Shown here piece by piece: positions 1-8,724 of a stretch of 62,258 nt of DNA. This DNA is from an uncultured bacterium (GTDB taxonomy: Bacteria > Bacillota_I > Bacilli_A > RF39 > UBA660): assembly GCA_905216155.1 (NCBI GenBank), contig CAJMSU010000006.1:1-62258 (forward strand), read 5' to 3'. Positions within the stretch are counted from its first letter, which is position 1; every line of letters starts with the position of its first letter. The notes beneath the pieces were generated by a model, which was not told the origin of the DNA, ran no database searches, and saw only the letters and a program-made list of their open reading frames with translations. The translations under genes were made by a program, and so were the position numbers.

Positions 1-270
1 TTTTCTGGTTCTTCTTTTTCTTTTATTTCAGTATCTTCTATAGAGTCATTTTCTGGTTCTTCTTTTTCTTTTATTTCAGTATCTTCTATAGAGTCATTTT
101 CTGATTCTTCTTTTTCTTCTTGTTCTTTTATTTCAGTATCTTCTATAGAGTCATTTACCGGTTCTTCTACTTCTTTTTCTTTTATTTCAGTATCTTCTAT
201 AGAGTCATTTTCTGGTTCTTCTACTTCTTTTTCTTTTGATTCAGTATTTTCTATAGAGTCATTTACCAGT
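1..270 (-). repeat. 48-54 bp tandem repeat encoding acidic 16-19 residue units
   Basis: Five to six units are visible. The first two are a clean 48 bp period (units starting at 1 and 49); the third carries 9 extra bases and the next two are about 54 bp. All units keep the frame, share the core that encodes NDSIEDTE, and differ mostly at the Lys/Glu-rich joint. The array runs off the left edge, so the copy number is not known. Confidence 0.85.
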
Positions 271-536
271 TCTTCTACTTTTTCTTTGTTATTTATTAAT
301 TCATTATCAAAATTATCTAATACTTCTAAATTCTTTTCAAGTTCTTGAGTGTTGGTTCTTAAATTATTAAGTGTTTCTTTTTTTAATGCTATTTTTTCCT
401 TTAATATTTCTTTTTCTTCTTCAGCACTAACTAACATTTTATTTTCTAAGGAATTTAAGTTATCTTGTTCTATTATCATAACGTCATATAACGATGATTT
501 TATATTTTTTATAGCGTTTTCATAAATATTATCCAT
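1..536 (-). CDS. Acidic tandem-repeat protein, C-terminus cut by window edge
   Basis: The reading frame is open to the left edge, so the C-terminus is missing. It starts at an ATG (534-536) with GGAGG nine bases upstream. The first ~90 residues look like a coiled coil rich in Glu, Asn and Leu (it begins MDNIYENAIKNIKSSLYDV). From about position 270 down to 1 the protein becomes a tandem repeat of the type ENDSIEDTEIKEKE, very acidic and probably disordered. There is no signal peptide or membrane segment in the visible part. It lies 14 bases after the DUF1292 gene and is probably co-transcribed with it. I do not recognise a family; function is unknown. Confidence 0.7.
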   Translation of the reverse strand, partial: MDNIYENAIKNIKSSLYDVMIIEQDNLNSLENKMLVSAEEEKEILKEKIALKKETLNNLRTNTQELEKNLEVLDNFDNELINNKEKVEELVNDSIENTESKEKEVEEPENDSIEDTEIKEKEVEEPVNDSIEDTEIKEQEEKEESENDSIEDTEIKEKEEPENDSIEDTEIKEKEEPE

Positions 537-550
537 AAATAAATTCCTCC

Positions 551-820
551 TTAATTAGTTGCATTGGCAATTTTTTTTAAAAGATGTTGAACATCAACCC
601 ATTCTGAATCTTCAGTTATTTCTTCAGTTTTTAATTCACCATTTTCTTTATAAAACCTTGATATATATATAACTTTATCTCCATTTGTTCCTTGAGTTTC
701 ACCTTTTGTATATACTACATAATCTCTTTTTTCATCTTCTGAATTTAGAAAAGTAATTAGTTCTACTTCTTGTTTTAACCCGTCAGCATCAATAATTTCT
801 ATCATAGTTTTGTTTTTCAA
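551..820 (-). CDS. DUF1292 family protein (YrzB-like)
   Basis: This 89-residue acidic cytosolic protein has the DUF1292 pattern: an acidic opening (IEIIDADGLKQEVELITFL), a central YVVYTKGE strand, then KVIYISRFYKENGELK and a C-terminal EEITEDSEWVDVQHLL segment. The family is widespread in Bacillota and has no established function. The start is TTG at 818-820, because GGAG sits eight bases before it; the first internal ATG (803-805) would be about 23 bases from that site. The acidic repeat gene follows 14 bases later. Confidence 0.8.
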   Translation of the reverse strand: MKNKTMIEIIDADGLKQEVELITFLNSEDEKRDYVVYTKGETQGTNGDKVIYISRFYKENGELKTEEITEDSEWVDVQHLLKKIANATN

Positions 821-885
821 ATAACCAACTCCTTTATACTTTCGATTATATTATACAAAAATTTCTTAATTAAGTAAACTTATTA

Positions 886-2031
886 TTAGGAATTTTTATT
901 TGATGTTGTTTTTTTAATGTTAGTTAATTCTTTTAACTTTGTTTTAAATACACTTATAAATTTATCTATTTCTTCTTTTGTAGTTAATGATGAAATACTT
1001 ATTCTAAGACTTCTTTTTGCTCTTTCTTCATCTTTTGTTATTTCATATACTGACAATGACTTATTACTTGTAGAACAGGCTGTTGTTGTTGAAATAAATA
1101 TATTTTCTTCTTCTAGGGCATGTAACATTGTTTCTGATTTAATATTTTTTAGACTTATATTAATAATATTTTCTATAGAATATTTATTACTATTTATATA
1201 TATATCTTCTTTGCTTAGATTATCTAATAGATACTTATTCAATTGTTTTACATGTTCTTGTTTTTTTTGTAAATTTTCGTAACATAATCTTAGGGCTTTA
1301 GCAGTTGATGCGATTAGAGCTGGTGATGGTGTTCCACTTCTATATATTGTTGTTGATTTTCCACCATGTATTAATGGTTCAATTACTATGTTTTCTTTTT
1401 TTATTAAGCAGCCTACTCCTTTTAATCCATAAAATTTTTGGGCTGAAAATGATGCTAGATCTATATTATCAAATGATAAAGTTTGTTTGCCAATACTTTG
1501 TGTCATATCACAGTGAAAAAATGTTTTTTTATTTTCTTTGATAATTTTACCTATTTCTTCTATTGGTTGGATAATACCAAGCTCACTGGAAATACTAGCT
1601 ATTGTTACTAAAACAGTATCTTCTTTTAATAAATTTTTAAGGTCATTTAAATCAACTCTACCATATTCATCTAGTTTTACATAACTAATTTTAAATCCTT
1701 TTTTTTCTAAATATTTTAAAGTCTCTAAAATTGATGAATGTTCAAGCTTTGTGGTAATAATTTGTCTACCTCTATTTTGATGTTTTTCTGCAATTCCTAT
1801 GATTGCTGTATTATTTGCTTCGGTTGCACCTGATGTATAAATTATTTCTTTTTCTAAAATATTTAAAATACTTGCTATTTGTTTAGTAGATGCATCTATT
1901 AATCTTTTTGATTCTAATCCAAGTTTATGTAATGAATTAGGATTACCAATATAATTTTTATTTACCTTAACAAATGTATCTAGAACATCATCATTTACTG
2001 GTGTTGTTGCACTATAGTCTAAATAAATCAT
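886..2031 (-). CDS. Cysteine desulfurase, NifS/IscS type
   Basis: This class V aminotransferase-fold, PLP-dependent enzyme takes sulfur from cysteine for Fe-S clusters or tRNA thiolation. It is full length (381 residues). Visible landmarks are the opening YLDYSATTP, TSGATEANN near residue 67, the PLP lysine in SAQKFYGLKG (K199), RSGTP at 231, and the sulfur-carrying cysteine in TTACSTSNKS (C319). The usual NNEIGTIQP is SSELGIIQP here and HVDA is HCDM, so it is a divergent member. No thiI or iscU lies beside it, so its acceptor cannot be read from context. The start ATG has AGGAG nine bases upstream. Confidence 0.9.
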   Translation of the reverse strand: MIYLDYSATTPVNDDVLDTFVKVNKNYIGNPNSLHKLGLESKRLIDASTKQIASILNILEKEIIYTSGATEANNTAIIGIAEKHQNRGRQIITTKLEHSSILETLKYLEKKGFKISYVKLDEYGRVDLNDLKNLLKEDTVLVTIASISSELGIIQPIEEIGKIIKENKKTFFHCDMTQSIGKQTLSFDNIDLASFSAQKFYGLKGVGCLIKKENIVIEPLIHGGKSTTIYRSGTPSPALIASTAKALRLCYENLQKKQEHVKQLNKYLLDNLSKEDIYINSNKYSIENIINISLKNIKSETMLHALEEENIFISTTTACSTSNKSLSVYEITKDEERAKRSLRISISSLTTKEEIDKFISVFKTKLKELTNIKKTTSNKNS

Positions 2032-2084
2032 ATTACATAACTCCTTTTTTTATATTTTAATATAAGCATATTACTTTTGCAACA

Positions 2085-2131
2085 AAACAAAAGAATAAAA
2101 TTGTCTTTATTTTAGAAAATTTTATTCTTTA
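2085..2131 (-). terminator. Intrinsic terminator after the alarmone synthetase
   Basis: A long A/T stem (AAAGAATAAAATT pairing with AATTTTATTCTTT) is followed on the minus strand by TTTTGTTTT. It lies just past the stop codon at 2134. Confidence 0.7.
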
Positions 2132-2133
2132 TA

Positions 2134-2799
2134 TTATTTTTTTATTAATATTTTTGGTTTTTCTACTTCTTTAGTTTTTATACTGTTTTCATCAGATTTA
2201 TATGATTTTACAATTTCATATAATTTTTGCATATTTACATCCATAGTTCCAATTTCTTGTGAACAATCAAATAATTCTTTTTCAAAATTTTCTGGTACAT
2301 CTGTTCCTAATTTATATCTTAATTTGTGATCAATACTAGCCCAAAAGTCCATGGCAACAGTTCTTACTTGTATTTCTGCTTCTATATATTCTTTTTTATT
2401 ATCTATTATAATTGGTATTAAAACATTTAAATGATAACTTTTATAACCTGATTCTTTTGGATTTTTAATATAATCATTTTCTTCCTTTATTTCAAATTGA
2501 TTTGATTTTTTAATGAAGTCTACTATATCATAAACATCTGATAAAAATAGACATATTACTCTAAAGCCTACCATATCATGGACATGATCTTTTATATTTT
2601 CTGTAGTTATTTCATATCCTTTTCTTTCTAATTTTTTAGTTGCACTTTTTTGACTTTTTATTCTTGTTTTTATATGTTCAACAGGATTATATTTATATTC
2701 TAATTCATATAATTTTATTAATTTATCCAAATATGTATTTATACTCTCTTGAGCATATTCATATTTTATCATCAACCTCTTTAATTCTATATTTTCCAT
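2134..2799 (-). CDS. relQ: Small alarmone synthetase, RelQ/YjbM-like (p)ppGpp synthetase
   Basis: This is a single-domain RelA/SpoT synthetase of 221 residues, the usual size of a small alarmone synthetase. It transfers pyrophosphate from ATP to GDP/GTP to make (p)ppGpp. Signature motifs are DMVGFRVICLF near 75, ESGYKSYHLNV near 116 (the G-loop of the synthetase), and AEIQVRTVAMDFWASIDHKL near 141. There is no hydrolase domain and no TGS/ACT regulatory region. The C-terminal ~30 residues are Lys-rich. GGGAGG lies six bases before the ATG. It has its own terminator and appears monocistronic. Confidence 0.92.
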   Translation of the reverse strand: MENIELKRLMIKYEYAQESINTYLDKLIKLYELEYKYNPVEHIKTRIKSQKSATKKLERKGYEITTENIKDHVHDMVGFRVICLFLSDVYDIVDFIKKSNQFEIKEENDYIKNPKESGYKSYHLNVLIPIIIDNKKEYIEAEIQVRTVAMDFWASIDHKLRYKLGTDVPENFEKELFDCSQEIGTMDVNMQKLYEIVKSYKSDENSIKTKEVEKPKILIKK

Positions 2800-2820
2800 A
2801 TTTCCTCCCTATAGGCAACA

Positions 2821-2846
2821 AAAAAGAAGTTATATTACTTCTTTTA
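2821..2846 (-). terminator. Intrinsic terminator after the 89-residue gene at 2886
   Basis: The stem AAAGAAGT...ACTTCTTT is followed by a T run on the minus strand, 40 bases past the stop at 2886. Confidence 0.75.
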
Positions 2847-2885
2847 ATGCTTGCTAATTATATCATATTATATTCTTTTTGTCTA

Positions 2886-3155
2886 CTATTTATTAGTATT
2901 TTGATAGTAATCTCTTTCTGAAATTGTTTGTGAGACGTAATCAAGATCATCTATATCTTCATATTCATTTTCTTCTAAAACTATCTCTATTTTAGAAATT
3001 AAATTTTTTAGACTAGTACAATTTTTATAGTTAATTTTATATTTATTTAAAACATCTATTTCACTATTAGTTAAAAGTATTCCATTTTCAAATTCATTTA
3101 TTAAATTACTTGTAAAATCTAGGCTGTTACCTATTTCTTTTATATAATCATCCAT
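2886..3155 (-). CDS. Small acidic protein of unknown function
   Basis: This 89-residue protein is predicted to be helical and acidic, with no membrane segment. Its ATG overlaps the stop codon of the upstream gene by one base (TAATG at 3153-3157), a classic sign of translational coupling, so the two proteins are probably made together. No motif is recognised. A terminator follows directly. Confidence 0.65.
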   Translation of the reverse strand: MDDYIKEIGNSLDFTSNLINEFENGILLTNSEIDVLNKYKINYKNCTSLKNLISKIEIVLEENEYEDIDDLDYVSQTISERDYYQNTNK

Positions 3156-3679
3156 TATTTACAACTATAACCATTATTTTTCATTCTGGTTAATAATTCT
3201 CCTTCTGTATATTTATCCTTAATACCTAGAGTTACTACATCACTACTTTTAGTATTAGATTCTATTTCTATTTCTAAATTATCTTTGTTATAGAAATTTA
3301 TATCATTTAAAATTATTTTTTCACCTTTTTCAGCTATTATTCTTACTATTACCTTATTATCTTCAGTTTCTATTCTTACACTTTTTCCTAAATATTTGTA
3401 TGAAGCTTCTAGACTATATTTTATACTATCTGTATACTTTTTATAATTATCTTTATACTCATCACCTAATATAATTGTTTTAACTACTTCTAATTTAGAT
3501 ATTTTATTATTATCTAGGGTTGCTTTTATATTTTCTTTTACTAATACATTAGCGTCTGTTTGTTTTTTACTACTACATTCTACATATGGTTGTTTTAGTG
3601 TTGAAAATAGATATATTATAATTACTAATATTAATACTGTAAGTACTACTGGGAACACTTTACTTTTTCTAGTTTGCAT
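3155..3679 (-). CDS. Membrane-anchored extracytoplasmic protein of unknown function
   Basis: This 174-residue protein has a short basic N-terminus (MQTRKSK), one transmembrane helix (about residues 8-26), then an extracytoplasmic region with several Lys/Asp-rich strands and two cysteines (35 and 173) that could form a disulfide. There is no lipobox, so it is an N-anchored protein rather than a lipoprotein. GGAG lies nine bases before the ATG. It is coupled to the 89-residue gene downstream. The family is not recognised. Confidence 0.65.
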   Translation of the reverse strand: MQTRKSKVFPVVLTVLILVIIIYLFSTLKQPYVECSSKKQTDANVLVKENIKATLDNNKISKLEVVKTIILGDEYKDNYKKYTDSIKYSLEASYKYLGKSVRIETEDNKVIVRIIAEKGEKIILNDINFYNKDNLEIEIESNTKSSDVVTLGIKDKYTEGELLTRMKNNGYSCK

Positions 3680-3737
3680 ATAACCATCTCCTATGGGTTT
3701 ATTATATCATATCGTGATTTGTTTTTAAACTACATTT

Positions 3738-3768
3738 AAAAACTATTAGTAAAATTACTAATAGTTTT
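3738..3768 (-). terminator. Intrinsic terminator after hsp20
   Basis: A near-perfect stem (AAAACTATTAGT pairing with ACTAATAGTTTT) with a T tail on the minus strand lies 25 bases past the hsp20 stop. Confidence 0.8.
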
Positions 3769-3792
3769 ATCTTTATTTAGAAAATATTTTTA

Positions 3793-4197
3793 TTATTTAA
3801 TTTCTATCATTTTTTTATTATTTACTTCTTCTTTTTTAGGAACTGAAATTTTTAGTATTCCATCTTTGAATTCTGCCTCTACTTTATCTTGATCCAAGTC
3901 ACCTAAATAAAAGCTTCTTTCATATGCACCATAACTTCTTTCACGGCGAATATAATTTTTATCTTCATCTTCTTCATTATTTTCACTATTTTTTTCTGCT
4001 TTAATTGTTAAATAACCATCACTTGCTTCAATAGAGATATCTTCTTTTTTAAATCCAGGAACATCCATCTCAATATGATAATTACCATCTTTTTCATAAA
4101 TATCACACTTCATATTTTGTTCTTTCTTTGAAGAAATAAAATCATCAAAAATGTCATCTAAATAAAATTTTCTTGGAATTAAATCCATATTTATCAT
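3793..4197 (-). CDS. Small heat-shock protein, Hsp20/alpha-crystallin family
   Basis: This 131-134 residue protein is an ATP-independent holdase. The alpha-crystallin domain spans roughly residues 28-122 and includes YHIEMDVPGFKKEDISI, YLTIKAEK, RRERSYGAYERSFYL and the A-x-x-x-x-G-x-L core in AEFKDGILKISVPKK. The start is ambiguous: the first ATG (4197) is only two bases from AAAGGAAG, and the second (4188) is about eleven bases away and may be the true start. A CIRCE operator overlaps its promoter, so it belongs to the HrcA regulon here, together with htpG and clpB. Confidence 0.92.
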   Translation of the reverse strand: MINMDLIPRKFYLDDIFDDFISSKKEQNMKCDIYEKDGNYHIEMDVPGFKKEDISIEASDGYLTIKAEKNSENNEEDEDKNYIRRERSYGAYERSFYLGDLDQDKVEAEFKDGILKISVPKKEEVNNKKMIEIK

Positions 4198-4214
4198 CTT
4201 CCTTTCATCTACAA

Positions 4215-4260
4215 TTATGTTATACCACTATTTTTAGCACTTGTCAAGTTAAAGTGCTAA
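4215..4260 (-). promoter_or_regulatory. Sigma-A promoter with CIRCE operator for hsp20
   Basis: The HrcA inverted repeat TTAGCACTT-N9-AAGTGCTAA occupies 4234-4260. On the minus strand its spacer holds a TTGACA -35 box, followed 17 bases later by TATAAC. HrcA bound here would cover the -35 box. The same layout recurs before htpG and clpB. Confidence 0.92.
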
Positions 4261-4316
4261 AAAATATTAGTTTACATTGTTAGTTTATGATAAATATTTA
4301 TAATTATACTATATAG

Positions 4317-5873
4317 TTAATATTTATTTATTTTTGACATTAAAAGCTTATAAATTAACCAAATACTACATAAAATAGCACCCATTAAATATAAGTAAAA
4401 TATAAATGGATAGGTATTGTTTTCATTTATTACTATTAGACTTGTTCCTAATATAAAGGCAACATCCAAAATAGTTACAATAATTAAATGAACGATTCTT
4501 TCAATTCTATCTATTTGATGTTTGGAGTCTGTTAATTCTATATTAAATCTCAATTCTCCAGTATTTACTCCTTTTAGGGTTGTTAATAATTCATTTGGGA
4601 TATTAACTAAGTCATTGGCATTTGTAACAGTTTCTTTTAGTACTTTTTTAATATTTTCTTTACTTATAATATCGGTATAATTAAGTCTTGTTTTTAAAAC
4701 TTCTATTAAATTAATATTATTATCTACTTCTTCAAGAGTTCCTTCTAATACTACTATTCCTCTTACAAGCATTGTAATTTCTTTTGGTAAAGTAATACTA
4801 TTTTCTTGTAATAGGCTTAGCATATCTGATGCAAATGTTTTTATATTAATACTTTTAATTTCTGTTTGTTTATTCTTATCTAGTACTAATTTAATATCAC
4901 TTTTTAATTTCATATAATCAACTGGTGATTTTTTGGTATCAAATGATACTAATATATGAGCAATTTCTGAAATATCATTTTTTATTATCGCTTGAATACA
5001 TTTTTCTAATAGGCCTCTATTATATTTAGATAATCTACCCATCATACCATAGTCTAAATAAACAATTTTACCATCTTTAATTTTTATATTATCTGAATGT
5101 GGATCAGCATGATAAAAACCATCATCTATAGCTTGTTTTATGTAATTATCTGAAAGTTTTAAGGCTATTTCTTTTAAATCATAACCTTCTTCTATTAATT
5201 TTTGTTGTTCATTAATATTATAGCCATCAACATACTCCATTACTAAAACATTTTCTGTTGATAGATTATCATATGTTTTAATATTTTTTAAGTAGACGAT
5301 ATCCTTATTATATTCAAAAAACTCTTGCATATGATTTCTTTCAATATTAAAATTCATCTCTTCTTTGGATATTTCATACATTTCATCAATAACTGACTCT
5401 AGATCAATTATATTACCTATTAATTTATTAAGATGTAAAATAGAAATAGCTTTTTTTAACAAATTTGTATCTAGTTTCATTAATTCATCAATATTTTCTC
5501 TTTTTACTTTAATAGCTACTTTACTACCGTCTAATAAATAGCCTTCATATACTTGGGCAATTGATGCTGAACCTATTGGTTTTTCATTTATCTTTTTGAA
5601 TATCTGATTAATATCCTTATTATATTCTTTTTCTAGTATTTTCTTAGTATTAGAAAAATCAACTTCTTTTACAGAACTTTTTAATTTTGATAATTCTTTG
5701 CAGTATTCTTTGGGAATTAAATCTTCTCTTGACGATGCAATTTGCCCTAATTTTATGAATGTTGGTCCCAAATCTTCTATTATCATTCTTACTTTTTCAG
5801 GATTAATGCTTTTTGTTAATTCGTATTTTTTTACTATTTCAATTATTTCTTTTAATCGTTCTCTACTATTCAT
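4317..5873 (-). CDS. UbiB/ABC1 (AarF) family atypical kinase, membrane-anchored
   Basis: This 518-residue protein kinase-like ATPase is of the ABC1/UbiB family. It has the KxGQ motif in FIKLGQIASS (39-48), the alanine-rich loop and lysine in SASIAQVYEG and VAIKVKR (near 102-125), the catalytic loop HADPHSDNI (255-263) and the metal-binding LDYGMMG (273-279). Two C-terminal transmembrane helices (about 458-482 and 487-510) place it in the membrane. The family usually supports quinone or isoprenoid-lipid metabolism. No ubiquinone genes are present, so a role in membrane lipid handling is inference. The usual HADPHPGN is HADPHSDN. It sits directly after the phasin-like gene, a common pairing. 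Confidence 0.88.
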   Translation of the reverse strand: MNSRERLKEIIEIVKKYELTKSINPEKVRMIIEDLGPTFIKLGQIASSREDLIPKEYCKELSKLKSSVKEVDFSNTKKILEKEYNKDINQIFKKINEKPIGSASIAQVYEGYLLDGSKVAIKVKRENIDELMKLDTNLLKKAISILHLNKLIGNIIDLESVIDEMYEISKEEMNFNIERNHMQEFFEYNKDIVYLKNIKTYDNLSTENVLVMEYVDGYNINEQQKLIEEGYDLKEIALKLSDNYIKQAIDDGFYHADPHSDNIKIKDGKIVYLDYGMMGRLSKYNRGLLEKCIQAIIKNDISEIAHILVSFDTKKSPVDYMKLKSDIKLVLDKNKQTEIKSINIKTFASDMLSLLQENSITLPKEITMLVRGIVVLEGTLEEVDNNINLIEVLKTRLNYTDIISKENIKKVLKETVTNANDLVNIPNELLTTLKGVNTGELRFNIELTDSKHQIDRIERIVHLIIVTILDVAFILGTSLIVINENNTYPFIFYLYLMGAILCSIWLIYKLLMSKINKY

Positions 5874-5879
5874 AATAAA

Positions 5880-6185
5880 TTATTTTTCCTTATTATCTTT
5901 TTCTAATATACTAGCTAATTCTTGTTTTTCTTTGTCAGTTAATTTTTCTATATTATTAAAAATATCTTCCTTTGTTATATCCTTTTCTTCATTTACAACA
6001 ACAGTTACGTTGTCTTTTATTTTTTCTTTTATATTATGTTTTAATTCTTCATTTAAAACTTTACCTGATTTATATAATTCTTCTCCTTTTTTTAATAATT
6101 CATCTTTTAAATTATTAGCTTTTTCTCCAGTCATACTGATAGCTCCTAATCCAATTAAAAATATTTCTTTTAAATCTTCTTTCAT
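5880..6185 (-). CDS. Phasin-like coiled-coil protein
   Basis: This 101-residue protein is a short amphipathic helix (KEIFLIGLGAISMTGEKANN) followed by a charged coiled coil, the pattern of the poly(hydroxyalkanoate) granule phasin-like family that often precedes ubiB in Bacillota. GGAGG lies eight to nine bases before its ATG, and the ubiB gene begins six bases after its stop, so the two form an operon. No PHA synthase is visible, so a granule role is unlikely; a membrane or lipid-associated accessory to UbiB is a better guess. Confidence 0.7.
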   Translation of the reverse strand: MKEDLKEIFLIGLGAISMTGEKANNLKDELLKKGEELYKSGKVLNEELKHNIKEKIKDNVTVVVNEEKDITKEDIFNNIEKLTDKEKQELASILEKDNKEK

Positions 6186-6230
6186 ATTAAATATCCTCCT
6201 TCTAATATATTATACACTTATTTTTAGTTA

Positions 6231-6257
6231 GAAAAAAAGACTTTATGAGTCTTTTTG
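6231..6257 (-). terminator. Intrinsic terminator after xfp
   Basis: The stem AAAAAGACTC-ATAA-AGTCTTTTT with a T7 tail on the minus strand lies directly past the stop at 6263. Confidence 0.85.
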
Positions 6258-6262
6258 TTGGT

Positions 6263-8599
6263 TTATTTACTATCCCATTTCCAATTTCTTATATATGGCA
6301 TATCTATACCATATTCATCTATATATTTTTTATGTTCTTTTAACATTTCATTACACCAATTAATTAATACCTTAGAATTTTTATTATATCTTGGTATTTC
6401 TTTTATAGCTGCTGCTACTAGATGGAATCTATCTATTTCATTTTGTACTCTAATATCAAATGTTGTAGTTATGGTTCCTTCTTCTTTATATCCATGAACA
6501 TGAATGTTTCTATTATTTCTTTTATACGTTAATTGATGAATTAATGATGGATAACCATGGAAATTAAATATAATTGGTTTATCTTTTGTAAATATTTCAT
6601 CATATTCTTTATCAGTCATTCCATGTGGATGAGTTTGATTTGATTCTAATTTCATTAAGTCAACTACATTTACTACTCTAATTTTTATTCCTTTTACTGA
6701 TTTTCTTAAAATATCTACTGCCGCTAATGTCTCTAGAGTTGGTGTTTCTCCAGCACAAGCCATTACTATATCTGGTTTTCCGTCATCATTACTAGCAAAG
6801 TCCCATATTCCTAAACCTTTAGCACAATGTTTTTTTGCTTGTATTCTATTTAACCATTGTGGTCTTTCATGTTTTGACGCTACTATGACATTAATATAAT
6901 TTTTTGTTTTTATACAATGGTCAAAGCATGATAATAGACAGTTAGTATCAGGTGGCAAGTACATTCTAACAATATCTGCTTTTTTTGTAACTAAGTGATT
7001 CAAAAAGCCTGGATCTTGATGAGTATATCCATTGTGATCTTGTTGAAAAACATGTGATACCAATAAATAGTTAAGAGATGCTATTGGGGCACGCCATGGA
7101 ATTTGATTACATACTTTTAACCATTTAGCATGTTGAGATGCCATAGAATCAACGATTCTAACAAAAGCCTCATAACTATGAATAAAGCCATATCTTCCTG
7201 TTAGTAAATAACCTTCTAACATACCTTGACATAAATGTTCTGATAAGTATGAGTCCATTACTCTACCTTCTGGATCTAGGAATTCATCTGTTTTTAATTT
7301 TTTTGCTTCCCATGTTCTATTTTCAACTTCAAAAACATGATTAAATCTATTGGATAATGCCTCATCTGGTCCAAAAAATCTAAAGTTTTTATTTTCTTTA
7401 TTTAGTACAAATAAATCTCTTATATAGTTTCCTAATTCCATAGTATCTTGATCAATTATTTGTCCTGGTTTTTTAATATCTATACAATAATCTTCCCAGT
7501 TAGGTGTAATTATTTCTTTTAATAATAATCCACCATTTGCATATGGACTTTGACCCATACATTTTGATGGTGTTGGTTGCAATTCTTTTAATTCTTTAAT
7601 TAGTTTTCCTTTTTCATCAAATAATTCTTCTGGATGATAACTTTTTAACCATTTTTCTAATATTTGTAAATTACTACTATTCTCTCTTGTTATTGGAACT
7701 GGTACTTGATGTGATCTGAATGAGCCCTCCATTTTCTTATTTTCTATTTCTTTAGGTCCAGTCCATCCTTTTGGAGTAGTTAAAATTATTACTGGATAAT
7801 TACCTGTTTTCTTTTCTCTTACTTTTTTTATTTGTTTTATTACTTTGTCCATTGTTTTGGCCATTTCTTCATTCATTTTATCTATATCATGACCTGTTAC
7901 AAAGTATGGTTTCCAACCATATCCATAGAAAAAGTCTTCTATTTCTTCTTCACTCATTCTTCCAAAAATAGTTGGGTTAGCTATTTTATAACCATTTCTG
8001 TGTAGAATTGGTAATACTACACCATCTGTTTTTTTATTTAAAAATTTGTTGATATGCCAACTAGTTGCAAGTGGACCTGTTTCTGCTTCTCCATCTCCTA
8101 CAACACAGGCTGCTATTAAATCTTTATTATCAAGTACTGCACCTGCTGCATGAGATAAGCTATATCCAAGTTCTCCTCCTTCATGTATTGAACCTGGTGT
8201 TTCTGGTGCTACATGAGATGATATTCCTCCAGGAAATGAGAACTGCTTACATAATTTTTTTAATCCTTCTTCATCTTCTGTTATATTTGGATAAAATTTT
8301 GTATAAACACCTTCTAAATAATTATTAGCAATCATAGCTTGTCCAGAATGACCTGGTCCTGATATATATATCATTTTTAAATTATCTTTTTTTATTACTC
8401 TATTTAGATGCATATAAATAAAGTTTTGTCCTGGTGCTGATCCCCAATGTCCTACTACATTGGGTTTAATATCAGTAATCTCTAATTTTTTTCTTAATAG
8501 TGGATTATTAAGTAGATAAAGTTGAGCTACTGATAAATAATTTAGTGCATTAAAATATTTGTGCATTTTAGTTAATTCTTTTTTTGATAATGTTGCCAT
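6263..8599 (-). CDS. xfp: Phosphoketolase (xylulose-5-P/fructose-6-P)
   Basis: This thiamine-diphosphate enzyme of 778 residues cleaves xylulose-5-phosphate (and usually fructose-6-phosphate) with phosphate to give acetyl-phosphate plus glyceraldehyde-3-phosphate (or erythrose-4-phosphate). Family signatures are clear: HWGSAPG (51-57), SGPGHSGQ (80-87), PGGISSHVAPETPGSIHEGG (123-142), and the ThDP/Mg motif GDGEAETGPLATSWH (168-182). Length matches the family. GGAGG lies six bases before the ATG. It is single in its transcript, with a terminator behind it. It implies a heterofermentative-type carbon route feeding acetate kinase. Confidence 0.97.
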   Translation of the reverse strand: MATLSKKELTKMHKYFNALNYLSVAQLYLLNNPLLRKKLEITDIKPNVVGHWGSAPGQNFIYMHLNRVIKKDNLKMIYISGPGHSGQAMIANNYLEGVYTKFYPNITEDEEGLKKLCKQFSFPGGISSHVAPETPGSIHEGGELGYSLSHAAGAVLDNKDLIAACVVGDGEAETGPLATSWHINKFLNKKTDGVVLPILHRNGYKIANPTIFGRMSEEEIEDFFYGYGWKPYFVTGHDIDKMNEEMAKTMDKVIKQIKKVREKKTGNYPVIILTTPKGWTGPKEIENKKMEGSFRSHQVPVPITRENSSNLQILEKWLKSYHPEELFDEKGKLIKELKELQPTPSKCMGQSPYANGGLLLKEIITPNWEDYCIDIKKPGQIIDQDTMELGNYIRDLFVLNKENKNFRFFGPDEALSNRFNHVFEVENRTWEAKKLKTDEFLDPEGRVMDSYLSEHLCQGMLEGYLLTGRYGFIHSYEAFVRIVDSMASQHAKWLKVCNQIPWRAPIASLNYLLVSHVFQQDHNGYTHQDPGFLNHLVTKKADIVRMYLPPDTNCLLSCFDHCIKTKNYINVIVASKHERPQWLNRIQAKKHCAKGLGIWDFASNDDGKPDIVMACAGETPTLETLAAVDILRKSVKGIKIRVVNVVDLMKLESNQTHPHGMTDKEYDEIFTKDKPIIFNFHGYPSLIHQLTYKRNNRNIHVHGYKEEGTITTTFDIRVQNEIDRFHLVAAAIKEIPRYNKNSKVLINWCNEMLKEHKKYIDEYGIDMPYIRNWKWDSK

Positions 8600-8644
8600 A
8601 ATTCCTCCTTATTCTATTTAATTATAAAACATAAAAGTAAAATT

Positions 8645-8685
8645 TTCCACGAAAAAAGACTAGTAAACCTAATCTTTTATTATTT
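8645..8685 (-). terminator. Possible weak terminator after the surface protein
   Basis: An imperfect stem (AAAAGATTAG with CTAGTCTTTT) and a T6 run on the minus strand lie 40-80 bases past the stop at 8725. Confidence 0.45.
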
Positions 8686-8724
8686 ATACATATCTTTACA
8701 GTTAATATAAAAAGTTTATAGTTT

